A model generated the notes under the pieces. It saw only the letters and a program-made list of their open reading frames with translations. It was not told where the DNA came from and did no database searches. From CAZTQN01 sp964615765 (GTDB lineage Bacteria > Planctomycetota > Phycisphaerae > Phycisphaerales > UBA1924): 64,000 bases of DNA. This document shows, piece by piece, positions 27,159-35,907 of this stretch. Where the stretch lies: assembly GCA_964615765.1 (NCBI GenBank), contig CAZTQN010000005.1, forward strand, positions 62,001-126,000. The letters run 5' to 3'. Position numbers and translations under genes: made by a program. Position 1 is the stretch's first letter. Every line of letters begins with the position of its first letter.

Positions 27159-27716
27159 ATGTCCAAGACCGCCCTCATCGTGATCGCCGAAGGCACCGAG
27201 GAGATCGAGGCGATCGTTCCCGGGGATGTGCTGCAGCGGTGCGGGGTGGATGTGACGTACGCGGGCATCGGGATGATGGACCCGATGGGCGGGCACCATG
27301 TGCCGCTGCGGGCCGAGTGTCTGCTGGAAGATTGCGGGGAGATTCTGTTCGACGCGCTGATCCTGCCGGGCGGGGGCAAGGGGGCGGAGAACATGCACAA
27401 GTCGGACATGCTGACGTCGACGATCAAGCGGCACTTCAGCGCGGGGAAGATCGTGGCGGCGATCTGCGCGACGCCGGCGGTGGTGCTCGGGCCGATCGGC
27501 GTGCTCGACGGCAAGCACGCGACGTGCTTCCCGGGGCTGGAGCGGCGGTTCTCCGGCGCGGTGATCCCGATGGAGGCGAAGGTGGTGGTGGACGGGAACC
27601 TGGTGACCAGCCGGGGGCCCGGAACGGCGTTCGAGTTCTCGTTCCGTCTGGCGGAACTGCTGTGCGGGGCGCCGACGGCGCTGAAGATTCGGCAGTCGAT
27701 GCTGGTCTCGGTGTGA
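27159..27716 (+). CDS. DJ-1/PfpI-family protein
   Basis: A 185-residue DJ-1-type protein. The nucleophile elbow is AAICATP with C103, and the conserved partner glutamate is E17 in EGTEEIEA. LILPGGGKGAENM and TSRGPGTAFEF are further DJ-1 signatures. Human DJ-1 and bacterial relatives act as glyoxalases or protein/nucleotide repair enzymes, though the activity is debated. It starts 140 bases from the divergent decarboxylase and is followed after 23 bases by the ferredoxin-like gene on the same strand. Confidence 0.92.
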   Translation: MSKTALIVIAEGTEEIEAIVPGDVLQRCGVDVTYAGIGMMDPMGGHHVPLRAECLLEDCGEILFDALILPGGGKGAENMHKSDMLTSTIKRHFSAGKIVAAICATPAVVLGPIGVLDGKHATCFPGLERRFSGAVIPMEAKVVVDGNLVTSRGPGTAFEFSFRLAELLCGAPTALKIRQSMLVSV

Positions 27717-27739
27717 GCCCGGACGCAGAGCGGAGCGGC

Positions 27740-28048
27740 ATGAACCCGGACGACGATGTGTGCCTGTGTTTCCACGTGAGCCTGCGGAAGGTGCAGAACT
27801 TTCTGGCGCGCGAGGACCCGCCGGTGGCGTCGCTCATCAGCGAGTGTCTGGGCGCGGGGACGGGGTGCCGCTGGTGCGTGCCGTTTTTGAAGAAACTGCA
27901 CGAGCAGCACGTGCGCGGGGAGGCGGTGGATTTGCCCGTCTCGCCGGAGCAATACGCCGAGCGGCGGGCGAAGTATCGAGCGACGGGGGAACGGGCGGAG
28001 ACCGACGGGCAGCCGGGGGGCGCGGCGGGGGACGACGCGGGCGGGTGA
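27740..28048 (+). CDS. BFD-type [2Fe-2S]-binding protein
   Basis: A 102-residue protein with C8 and C10 in VCLCFHV and C43 and C46 in GTGCRWCVPF, giving CxC-x32-CxxC, the spacing of bacterioferritin-associated ferredoxin (BFD) domains. In BFD proteins this cluster passes electrons to release iron from bacterioferritin; the same domain also occurs in nitrite reductases. The C-terminal half is Gly/Ala-rich and probably disordered. No bacterioferritin gene is present here, so its partner is unknown. It lies between the DJ-1 and SpoIIE-phosphatase genes, all on the same strand, possibly one transcript. Confidence 0.8.
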   Translation: MNPDDDVCLCFHVSLRKVQNFLAREDPPVASLISECLGAGTGCRWCVPFLKKLHEQHVRGEAVDLPVSPEQYAERRAKYRATGERAETDGQPGGAAGDDAGG

Positions 28049-28070
28049 GGCGTGCGGGTATGCTGGACCA

Positions 28071-29327
28071 GTGAGCAACCGCGGACGTGTGATCGAGCCG
28101 GGGCGGCGTGAACGGGCCATGCCGCGTGATCTGGCGCTGGGCGTGTTCGCGGTGTTTGCGCCCATCGGCGTGCTGTTCGCGATGATCAACCAGCCGCCGG
28201 GGACGTGGAGCGCGGGGGTGGTGAGCGCGGTGTACAGCGGGGCGGTGGCGCTCGGGTGGGCGTACGCGTTCGCGACGCGGCGGTACTGGCTCTTGGCGAT
28301 CGTGGTGCCGGTGTCGTTCGTGCTGCCGGGGTGGGTGTTCCCGCCGCTGGCGCGGATGGGGGCGTTCGACCTGGGGATGTCGGTCCCGCACTTTGCGCGG
28401 GCGCTGACGCTGGCGATCCTGTCAATCGTGCTGATCTCGGTGGGGTTCATCTTCATGGTGCGGCACATCCGAGACCGCGAGCGCGGGCAGGCGATGGCGC
28501 GGGCGGAGCTGGACTTGGCCAGGAGGATGCACGAGACGCTGGTGCCGCGGATCGAGCTGAACAAAGGCGGGGTGACGATCGTCGCGGAGTCTCGCCCGAG
28601 CGAGACGATGGGCGGGGATTTGATCGACGTGGTGGAGCGCGCGGGGGAGATCGACGTGTACGTGGCCGACGTGTCGGGGCACGGCGTCGGGGCGGGGATC
28701 GTGATGGGCATGCTCAAGAGCGCGCTGCGGATGCGGCTGCTGTCGCCGGCGCCGCTGGACGTGATCGCGCGGGATCTCAACTGCGTGCTGGCCGGGCTGG
28801 TGCCGACGGGCACGTTCGCGACTTTCGCGTGTGTGCGGCTGCGGACGCCCGGGGACGTGGGCGACGCGGGCGGGACAGGAGGGCCGATCGTGTTCGAGTA
28901 CGCGATCGCCGGGCACCTGCCGATTCTGCATGTTCTGAGCGGTGCGCCGGCGGGTCGGCGCGTGCGAGAACTGGCGAACGAGTGCCTGCCTTTGGGCATC
29001 GAGCCTGAAGAGAACTTCACGGCCGGGCGGGGCGTACTCGGACCTGGGGAGAGCCTGGTCCTGATGACCGACGGGCTGACGGAAGTGCAGGACGGCGGGG
29101 GTCGAGAACTGGGGCTGAGCGGCGTCAAGACCGTCACGGACGCGCAGGCCGGCGCCGGGGCGAAGGCGGTTTTCGACGCGGTGTTCCGCGCGGCGAGCAC
29201 GCATGGCACACAAAGGGATGACCAGACGCTGCTGATCATCCGGGCGGCGTCGGGAGCACCCGCGGCGACGATGACCGTCGCCCGGCCGCACGCGTCCATC
29301 CCGAACATGAAGGGGGCGACCCCATGA
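28071..29327 (+). CDS. Membrane-anchored SpoIIE/RsbU-type serine phosphatase
   Basis: A 418-residue protein. The N-terminal 130 residues hold about four transmembrane segments, followed by a short helical linker (RDRERGQAMARAELDLARRMHETLVP) typical of RsbU-type proteins. The PP2C-like domain shows GGDLIDV and DVSGHGVGAGIVMGMLKSALR, then LMTDGLTEV and RDDQTLLII. Such phosphatases dephosphorylate anti-anti-sigma factors in partner-switch control of sigma factors. The start is probably GTG at 28071, but the Met at 28119 is possible. Its stop overlaps the ATG of the HD-GYP gene. Confidence 0.88.
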   Translation: MSNRGRVIEPGRRERAMPRDLALGVFAVFAPIGVLFAMINQPPGTWSAGVVSAVYSGAVALGWAYAFATRRYWLLAIVVPVSFVLPGWVFPPLARMGAFDLGMSVPHFARALTLAILSIVLISVGFIFMVRHIRDRERGQAMARAELDLARRMHETLVPRIELNKGGVTIVAESRPSETMGGDLIDVVERAGEIDVYVADVSGHGVGAGIVMGMLKSALRMRLLSPAPLDVIARDLNCVLAGLVPTGTFATFACVRLRTPGDVGDAGGTGGPIVFEYAIAGHLPILHVLSGAPAGRRVRELANECLPLGIEPEENFTAGRGVLGPGESLVLMTDGLTEVQDGGGRELGLSGVKTVTDAQAGAGAKAVFDAVFRAASTHGTQRDDQTLLIIRAASGAPAATMTVARPHASIPNMKGATP

Positions 29328-30013
29328 GACTGGAACCGGACATCGTCGAAGCGCTCGTGCGCACCATCGAGATGAAGGATCGCGTGACGGCGGCCCACAC
29401 GTGGCGCGTGGTCATGTACGCCCGCGTCATGGCGGAGCGCCTCAAACTCGACCGCGACGTGGTGCAGCGGCTGTCGACGGCCGCGGCCCTGCACGACCTG
29501 GGCAAGATCGACATCCCCGACAGCGTGCTGTGCAAGCCCGGGCCGCTGACCGTCGACGAGTACGAACTGATGAAGCGGCACACGGTGCTGGGCTACGAGC
29601 GGCTGCGCTCGATGGGCGAGGACGACGAGCTGCTGCTGACGGTGGTGCGGCATCATCACGAACGCGTCGACGGGACGGGCTATCCCGACGGGCTGACGGC
29701 CGACCGCCTGCACCTGGCGGCGCGACTGTTCGCGGTGGCCGACTCGTTCGACGCGATGACGAGCGTGCGCCCGTACCACGCGGAGTACGGGACGGACGCG
29801 GCCCCGAAGGCGATCCGCACGCTGCGCGCGGAGGCGGGGACGCACTACTGCCCGGCGTGCGTGGGCGAGTTCGCGGCGGCCCACGCCGCGGGCGACCTGG
29901 ACTGGATCCTGATGAACTTCCACGACCGGGCCGACCTGCCGAGCTATCGCAGCGCAGAGACGGCCCAGGCGATGAGCGAGAAACTGCGAGCGGTGGCGGG
30001 GCGGATGCTGTGA
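29324..30013 (+). CDS. HD-GYP domain phosphohydrolase
   Basis: A 229-residue protein consisting almost entirely of an HD-GYP domain. Motifs: HTWRVVMYARVMAE, ALHDLGKIDIPDSVLCKPGPL, HHHERVDGTGYPDGL and ADSFDAMTSVRPY. HD-GYP enzymes hydrolyse cyclic di-GMP (or related cyclic dinucleotides) to GMP or pGpG. The catalytic HD pair and the GYP loop are intact. The start overlaps the phosphatase gene by four bases (ATGA), so it is translationally coupled to a partner-switch phosphatase. There is no receiver domain, so input must come from elsewhere. Confidence 0.92.
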   Translation: MRLEPDIVEALVRTIEMKDRVTAAHTWRVVMYARVMAERLKLDRDVVQRLSTAAALHDLGKIDIPDSVLCKPGPLTVDEYELMKRHTVLGYERLRSMGEDDELLLTVVRHHHERVDGTGYPDGLTADRLHLAARLFAVADSFDAMTSVRPYHAEYGTDAAPKAIRTLRAEAGTHYCPACVGEFAAAHAAGDLDWILMNFHDRADLPSYRSAETAQAMSEKLRAVAGRML

Positions 30014-30019
30014 TCAAGA

Positions 30020-30060
30020 CAGCCGCCGGCTCGCGTATGAAGGCGCGAGCCGGCGGGCTG
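30020..30060. terminator. Strong hairpin between convergent genes
   Basis: A 16-bp stem with one bulge (30020-30035 with 30044-30060) and an eight-base loop lies between the HD-GYP stop and the convergent metallophosphoesterase stop. No T-tract follows; it can act on both strands as a barrier. Confidence 0.55.
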
Positions 30061-30103
30061 GGAACAGGCGAGATGGCGGCGTGGCCGCGCGGGCGAAGCC
30101 GGC

Positions 30104-32032
30104 TCAGCAGCCGAAGTAGTCGCGCAGGAAGGCGAAGATGTCGCCCGAGGTGACTTCGCCGGAGGCGTCGACGTCGGCGGCGGGGGCGACGGAGAAGTAC
30201 TCGTTGAGGTACGCGAACAGGTCGCCGACGGTGATGCCCGGGGCGCCGTCGAACTCGGCGGGGCAGGTGATGCGGCGGAGGTTGTCGGGCGGGCCCTGAA
30301 TGATGACGCGGTCGCGGTAGGTGCGGAGTTCGAAGCCGTTGACCGTGAACGCGGCGTCGCCCGCGGTGAGCGGGAAGACGTGGAAGGGCGTGTACGTGAT
30401 GCGGAAGCGGTTGTCGGAGAAGGGCATGACGTCGACTTCGAGGAAGCCGTAGTGCTTCCCGCCGGAGATAAGGCGGTTGCCGTCCCACAGTTCCGGCTCG
30501 GACTGGTCGGCGGACCACTGGTGGAAGGGGTTCATCTGGAAGCCGGGGTTGGCGGCGGTCCACTGGGCGATGGCGGGCGTGGTGGCGAGCGGCGGGGCGG
30601 GGTCTTCGACGCCGCGGAGCCCGTCGCCGGCGGCGCCGACGTCCCACAGGTTGACGCCGAAGCCGTCGTTGTCCTGGTCGATGAACGAGCGTTCGGAGAC
30701 TTCGGAGTGCCCGCAGAAGATGCCGGCGACGCGGAACTGTTCGGCGACCGGCGTGTAGATGCGCATCGCTTCGCCGGACTGGTTGGACGTGAGGCTCGAC
30801 CCGTGGATGCCGCGTGACCACGGGGTGTGGTGCCACTGCATGAACACGATGCGGCCTTCGGCGCGCGCGGCGGCGAGCTGGTCCTGGGCCCATTGCCATT
30901 GGCGGGTGCCGACGTTGAAGTCGGGGATGTCGCCGAAGGTGTAGAGCTGGTTGAACCAGGCGCGGTTGGTGTCGCGGTTGGTGATGGTCGGCGCGCCGCC
31001 GGTGACGCCGGTGCCCGTCGGGCCGACGAGGTGGTTCGCGGCTTCGGTCGCCTTGACGGAGCACAGGCTGAGTATGGTGATCGGGCCGAAGTCCTGGCGG
31101 AAGTAGGTGTCCTGGAAGGCGGGCTCGCCGTTGGCGGGGAAGTCGAAGTAGGCCGTGAACTGGTTGCGCGCCAGTTGGATGCGGGTGTTGATGAAGTTCA
31201 GCCCGGTGCCGGTGGCCGAGCCGCCCATGAAGATGCAGTTGTTGCCCATCACGGCGACCAGCGGGTGGTTCGAGAGCAGGTCGTCGTACTGCCCCGCGTT
31301 GTGCCGCCAGAACTCGTCCCAGCGGCGCTGGGCCTCGGCGCCGGAACCTTCGACGATGTCGCCGGGCATGACGATCAGGTCCGGGTCGCGGGCGTCGATG
31401 GCCTTGATGTTCTCCTGGTAGCCGAGCGTCTCGGTCACGAGGTAGCCCGGCTGCCCGGTGTCGCGGTTGGAGAGGGGGAGCGCCGCGGGGCGGCCGGTCG
31501 AGCCCGGGGCCTGCGGGCTGACCGACCAGCCGCGACGGATCGAGCGACCGGCGACGAGCGTCTCGGAATCGCTGAAGACGGCCATGCGGATGCGGCGCTT
31601 GTCGGCGGGCAGCGGGGCCGTCTCGAACGTGCGGGTGAACGAGGCGCCGCCCTGCACGACCGTGTAGGTGTATGTCTGGCCCGGCGTCAGCCCCGTGACC
31701 ACAACGGAGTGCTTCCAGTTGCGGGCCGCGGCGCCGCCCGCGACGGCGGTCGCGGCGAAGTTCGACGCCGTGAGCTCGTCGCTGATCTGATAGTCCAGCG
31801 CGGTCTCCAGCGTCGGCGTCGTGGTGACGACCAGCGGCGTGGCGAGCCCGGGGCCCTCGACCGTCAGCGTGCCCGGCTGATCCGTGAACGAGATCCACGC
31901 GATCGTGATGCCCTGCGTCGACGGGCTGGTGAGGTACGGGTTGACGCGGAAATCGCTCGCGTGCGCGGCTCCGGCGCTGAGCGTCAGCAACGCCGCGGTC
32001 ATTCCGATGATCCGACTGGGCAGGATCCTCAT
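30104..32032 (-). CDS. Exported metallophosphoesterase-like protein with GC-type dockerin tail
   Basis: A 642-residue secreted protein. The ATG at 32032 has GGAG seven bases upstream and begins a signal peptide ending AAHA|SDF. An N-terminal Fn3-like domain (TIAWISFTDQPG...VVVTGLTPGQTYTY) precedes a calcineurin-like phosphoesterase domain as in purple acid phosphatases. Metal-site motifs are recognisable but altered: VFSDSE, MPGDIVEG, MGNNC where GNHE is usual, QWHHTPW, and CGHSEV where GHxH is usual. The C-terminus is a dockerin pair (FDGAPGITVGDLFAYL, DVDASGEVTSGDIFAFL) ending in DYFGC. Catalytic activity is uncertain given the substitutions. Confidence 0.8.
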   Translation of the reverse strand: MRILPSRIIGMTAALLTLSAGAAHASDFRVNPYLTSPSTQGITIAWISFTDQPGTLTVEGPGLATPLVVTTTPTLETALDYQISDELTASNFAATAVAGGAAARNWKHSVVVTGLTPGQTYTYTVVQGGASFTRTFETAPLPADKRRIRMAVFSDSETLVAGRSIRRGWSVSPQAPGSTGRPAALPLSNRDTGQPGYLVTETLGYQENIKAIDARDPDLIVMPGDIVEGSGAEAQRRWDEFWRHNAGQYDDLLSNHPLVAVMGNNCIFMGGSATGTGLNFINTRIQLARNQFTAYFDFPANGEPAFQDTYFRQDFGPITILSLCSVKATEAANHLVGPTGTGVTGGAPTITNRDTNRAWFNQLYTFGDIPDFNVGTRQWQWAQDQLAAARAEGRIVFMQWHHTPWSRGIHGSSLTSNQSGEAMRIYTPVAEQFRVAGIFCGHSEVSERSFIDQDNDGFGVNLWDVGAAGDGLRGVEDPAPPLATTPAIAQWTAANPGFQMNPFHQWSADQSEPELWDGNRLISGGKHYGFLEVDVMPFSDNRFRITYTPFHVFPLTAGDAAFTVNGFELRTYRDRVIIQGPPDNLRRITCPAEFDGAPGITVGDLFAYLNEYFSVAPAADVDASGEVTSGDIFAFLRDYFGC

Positions 32033-32339
32033 AGAGCAACTCCTTCGATGAAAAGACGATCCCCCGGCCCGTGAACGGTGCCGAGTAGGTTCGCGTGTAC
32101 CCATGGCCGGAGGCGCACGGCGCGCATCAAGTTCGCGTCAAGGTTGCGTTGCCCTTGTGTCAAGGCGCAAGCGAATCCGACTGGATCACCTTATCGAAAT
32201 GTCGCCAATGTGCAACGAACACACGCCCCCAACGGCGAGTTGTCACTGCATCGCACCCTGCAATCATGACCGGCTGTGCTGGACAGCCAAGAGAGACGAC
32301 CACTCGACCCGACCAACGAAAAGACTCTAGGACCCAAAA
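32033..32339. other. Intergenic region between SIR2-like and metallophosphoesterase genes
   Basis: About 300 bases with no convincing gene. Its GC falls from normal near 32060 to markedly low near 32300, marking the edge of the AT-rich segment that holds the SIR2-like gene. A small stem (ggctgt/acagcc, 32272-32288) is the only structure seen downstream of that gene. The promoter of the metallophosphoesterase should lie here. Confidence 0.5.
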
Positions 32340-33281
32340 CTAGTATCGCCGGGCCGCCTCAAGATTACTGGCCAAGTCGAGCCTGTTTAGCAGAAACTCT
32401 AGTGCTCTCTCACTAGGGCTGCCAAACTGCGAGTTCCAAAAATATCGCTTTGCCCTATTCAAAGTCATTAAGGGGAGTCCGCACGCAGTAGCGTACACAC
32501 TTTGCAATTTATTTGGCTCATCAAGCACAAAACCAAGGCGCGCCATATTTTCCGAGTGAAATCCAAACCCTACAAAGACAACTAGTTTCGCTTGTGCCAA
32601 CCAGTCGCGCGCACGCGCAAATGCGTCTGGCAACGATGATTCCCGGCTGATCGTAGTGATGCCGTTAGCACTATTACGATAATCAATTGGCACAAGCTTA
32701 GCCATTTGGCCTCCCCTGCCATATCCCAGGGACATATCGCCCACCAAAGAGCCGTATAAGTGAATGATCGGGACGTCATCGGGAGAGTAATCTCCCCCGA
32801 AAGTCACCGATGCCATACGAGCCAGTGCAAACTCCAACGTCCGATCGTAGTTAAAAGTCAAGAAGCCTAGATTATCCATTCGCAGACGTTGGGGATCAAC
32901 ATCTCGCAGTTGATTGAACAGCCACTGATACCAGTCTGACGAGATACCAGTGGACGTCATAGCGTCCCTCTCCTTCGACAACAAATGTGCCGCAATGGAC
33001 AAACGCCCCATATCAGCGTATTGAGGTCGCGCTTCCAGGAATGCATCGATCGAATACAAGCCACTAATCCTAAAATTATATGCCATTTCTTCAAACTGCT
33101 CCCTCGCGTCGGCGACTGCGTCATAGCGACTTACAAGAAGCTGGATCACTTCAGGAAGGGGCTCATTGCAAATCATCTCCTTGAGCTCGTGAGCGGTGGG
33201 CAGGCCATACGGCTTGCTGCCTCCGGCTCCCACAACGAAGACGATTTGCTTTGTCTCGGTGTCTGCCTTCTGCCTTAACAT
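32340..33281 (-). CDS. Stand-alone SIR2-like protein, probable NAD-consuming defence effector
   Basis: A 313-residue soluble protein. It has the SIR2-like Rossmann core: VVGAGGSKPYGLPTA (residues 16-30), FLTFNYDRTLE (140-150, with N144 and D146), IIHLYGSL (173-179, with H174) and VFVGFGFHSEN (235-245). These are the motifs of the SIR2-like domain found in phage-defence proteins such as ThsA and DSR, which degrade NAD+ and cause abortive infection, not of protein deacetylases (no zinc cysteines). Its base composition is far more AT-rich than its neighbours (about 48% GC in a sampled line) and it uses otherwise rare codons, suggesting recent transfer. GGAG lies eight bases upstream of the ATG. 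It starts 27 bases after the topoisomerase VI B stop. Function is inferred from family. Confidence 0.8.
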   Translation of the reverse strand: MLRQKADTETKQIVFVVGAGGSKPYGLPTAHELKEMICNEPLPEVIQLLVSRYDAVADAREQFEEMAYNFRISGLYSIDAFLEARPQYADMGRLSIAAHLLSKERDAMTSTGISSDWYQWLFNQLRDVDPQRLRMDNLGFLTFNYDRTLEFALARMASVTFGGDYSPDDVPIIHLYGSLVGDMSLGYGRGGQMAKLVPIDYRNSANGITTISRESSLPDAFARARDWLAQAKLVVFVGFGFHSENMARLGFVLDEPNKLQSVYATACGLPLMTLNRAKRYFWNSQFGSPSERALEFLLNRLDLASNLEAARRY

Positions 33282-33308
33282 TTTCTAGACTCCAACATCT
33301 AATGGATT

Positions 33309-35795
33309 CTAAAAGAGCCCAGGAGCAACGTCCACCGGCTCCATCTTGTTCGTCTTCGGGTTCCAGCGCAGTTTGGGCTTGTGCGGCTTGGCGGCCGGGG
33401 TGCTCGCGGCGGGGGTCGGTGCTGGCGCGGGCTTCGACGCTGCGGGGCGAGCTGGCGCCGCGGGCTCGGTGCGTGCGCGATCGCGTGCGGGCGCGGCGGC
33501 GGGCTTCGGCGCCGGCGCGGTCGGCTTGCCGGATTTGCCGGAACTCGCCGAGGACGAGCCGCCGCGTTTGGGCGGGACCTTGCTGCGCTTGGCCGGCGCG
33601 ACGTCGAGGAGCCGGGGCTCGTCGTCGTCGCGCGTGGCGACGACTTTCAGCATCGCCGCCTCGGCCTTGGTCTGTGTGAACAGGTCGGCGGCGGCGGAGG
33701 CGCGGGCGCGGGATCCGGGCTTGCCTTCGGTCTTGCCCTCGGGCTTGCCGCCGGGGTTGGCGTCGGGCTTGGTGGCGGGCGCTTCGCCCGCGGGGGCGGC
33801 GGTCTCGATCACCAGCACGCCGTCCTGGTCCGCCGGGTCTTCGTCCTTGATGCGGCGGCCTTCGTCGTCGAGCTTGAGGTCGGCGACGGCGGTCCGCTTC
33901 TTGGCCTGCGACAGCAGGGCTTCGTACAGACGGCGCTCCTCGGTGCCGTTGATCGCGTTGACGGCCTTGGCGATCTCGCCGATGTACCGCTCGAAGACGT
34001 CGCGGCGCTCGCTCTCGCGGCGCATGCGCAGGCGCTTGCGGAGGTACGCGCCGAGCTTGCGTCCGCATTCCATCAGCGCGAGCTTCATCTCCTTGCGGAT
34101 TTCGTCGTAGTCGGCGATGGCTTCCTTGCTCTCGCTGGTGAACGGCACCCACACGCTGGCCATGTGGATCATGATCACCAGTGGGCCGACGGGCGCCCCG
34201 CCGCGCGGCTGCTGCAGGTCGTAGTTGCGCCAGTTGGTCTCGGTGACGGCCTTGAAGCTGGAGCAGGCGCTCTGCTGGAACAGCAGCGGGACGCGGTTGG
34301 CGAAGCGGATGACGCGGGCCGAGTCCTCCGTCGGCAGTTCCCCGCCGAAGGCGATGGCGGCTTCGATCAGGAACGGGCGCCCGCGGTACACGTTGGGCTC
34401 GCGCGAGCTCGCCGCGTAAAACTCGGCCCGCACGCCCTTGAACATGCCCTTGAGCAGTTGCTGCACGCCGATGGGGGCCAGGCAGTCGGTCGGCGGCGGG
34501 GGGAGCTTGGCGTCCTGCAACGCCTGGAAGAGCTTTTCCGCCAGCGCGTGGTCGACGTCGGACACCTTCGAGCGGGTGTTGAGCCCGACGCCCTTGCAGA
34601 AGTCGCCGGAACTCGACGCGCTCACGCGGCTGAACTTGTCCTGCAGAAAGTTGTACAGCGTGTAGGTCTTGTTCTCCTGCTCCGCCTCCTTGAGCATCTG
34701 CAGCAGGATGCCGAGTTCGACGCCCTTGGGGTGCGGCTGGATCTCCTTGGTTTCCGGCGGCAACTCGGCGACGGCGCGCGGGAAGATGATCACGCCGCCG
34801 GTCTCGGTGGTGATGGCCGGGGCGGCGGGAGCCTCGGTCATCGGCGCGACGGCCGTACCACCGTCGGGCGCGGCGGCGCTGGGGGCCGGCTTTTTGCCCT
34901 TGGTGAACTCAAGCTCGTCGTCAATCTCGGCGGCGCTCTCGCGGCTGGGCGGAACGAACGTGATCCGCGCGTGCGGGTTGGCGATCGCCGTCAGTTCGAG
35001 GAACTCGTCGACGCTGCCGCGGCCTTTCTGGTAGCGGCCCTCGAGCTCGACGCTCACGCTGGTGCCGGTCGGGTACGACTGGTGGGCGAGCAGTTCGCCG
35101 CGCTGGGCGAGCTCGCGCGTGCCGGGCGTCAGGCCGCGGAGGCGCGCGAGCGGGAAGTCGTCCGTCTCTTCGTCGACGGTCACCTCGGCTCGGTTGGTCT
35201 TGGTGTTCATCGCCAGCTCGATGTGGTGAGCCGGCTTGGTGGCGTGCGGGCGGGTCTGGATCATCATCGGGCGGCCGGTGGTGATCAGGCCGTACATCCC
35301 CGCGGCGGAGATCCCGATCCCCTGCTGCCCGCGCGACATCTTCAGTCGGTGGAACTTGGACCCGTACAGCAAGCGCCCGAAGATGTTTTCGACCTGCTTG
35401 CGCACGATGCCGGGGCCGTTGTCGACGACGGTGATGCGGTAGCGGCTGGAGGCGGCCTTCTTCGCGGGCTTGCCGTCGGCGGGGGGCTGGGCGGTCGGCG
35501 CGGCGCCCTCGGTCAGATCCTCGATGACGACGGTGATGTCCGGGAGGATCCCGGCTTCTTCGCACGCGTCGAGGGAGTTGTCGACGGCCTCCTTGACGGT
35601 CGTCAGGAGCGCCTTGCGCGGGTTGTCGAACCCGAGCAGGTGCCGGTTCTTGGCGAAAAACTCGCTGACGGAGATGTCGCGCTGCCGGGCCGCCATGCTC
35701 TCGGCGGTGGCGCGGGGGGTGCCGTTGTTCTTCACGCCTTTGCTCTCGATTTCGACGCCCGGGGAACTCGGGGGCGCGGCGGCGACGGTATCCAT
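33309..35795 (-). CDS. top6B: DNA topoisomerase VI subunit B
   Basis: ATPase subunit of the type IIB topoisomerase, well known in archaea and plants, patchy in bacteria. The GHKL ATP site is intact: E69..N73 in KEAVDNSLDA, DNGPG (125-129), and SRGQQGIGISAAGMYG (154-169); the transducer-domain switch lysine is K557 in PFTSESKEAI. The start at 35795 has GGAGGG nine bases upstream. Residues 1-40 and a loop at about 95-118 are extra, and the last 180 residues are a Lys/Ala/Pro-rich tail absent from archaeal enzymes. Subunit A (Spo11-like), which cuts DNA, is not adjacent, although the two genes are usually neighbours; the next gene on this strand is the SIR2-like insertion. Confidence 0.93.
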   Translation of the reverse strand: MDTVAAAPPSSPGVEIESKGVKNNGTPRATAESMAARQRDISVSEFFAKNRHLLGFDNPRKALLTTVKEAVDNSLDACEEAGILPDITVVIEDLTEGAAPTAQPPADGKPAKKAASSRYRITVVDNGPGIVRKQVENIFGRLLYGSKFHRLKMSRGQQGIGISAAGMYGLITTGRPMMIQTRPHATKPAHHIELAMNTKTNRAEVTVDEETDDFPLARLRGLTPGTRELAQRGELLAHQSYPTGTSVSVELEGRYQKGRGSVDEFLELTAIANPHARITFVPPSRESAAEIDDELEFTKGKKPAPSAAAPDGGTAVAPMTEAPAAPAITTETGGVIIFPRAVAELPPETKEIQPHPKGVELGILLQMLKEAEQENKTYTLYNFLQDKFSRVSASSSGDFCKGVGLNTRSKVSDVDHALAEKLFQALQDAKLPPPPTDCLAPIGVQQLLKGMFKGVRAEFYAASSREPNVYRGRPFLIEAAIAFGGELPTEDSARVIRFANRVPLLFQQSACSSFKAVTETNWRNYDLQQPRGGAPVGPLVIMIHMASVWVPFTSESKEAIADYDEIRKEMKLALMECGRKLGAYLRKRLRMRRESERRDVFERYIGEIAKAVNAINGTEERRLYEALLSQAKKRTAVADLKLDDEGRRIKDEDPADQDGVLVIETAAPAGEAPATKPDANPGGKPEGKTEGKPGSRARASAAADLFTQTKAEAAMLKVVATRDDDEPRLLDVAPAKRSKVPPKRGGSSSASSGKSGKPTAPAPKPAAAPARDRARTEPAAPARPAASKPAPAPTPAASTPAAKPHKPKLRWNPKTNKMEPVDVAPGLF

Positions 35796-35907
35796 GGTGC
35801 TCAGCCCTCCGTAGCCAAGCGGTGCACACACGAGCGCGCGGGATCGAACGCCCGCGCGCCCGCCGGGAACCGGCATTCCGGCCCGGCGGCGCGCATCGTA
35901 CCCGCCT

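Noticed and set aside
35808..35860. tRNA-like D-arm (tagccaagcggt) followed by a T-arm-like hairpin upstream of top6B
   Set aside because: Spacing and missing anticodon and acceptor stems do not allow a cloverleaf; it overlaps the ribosome site of top6B.
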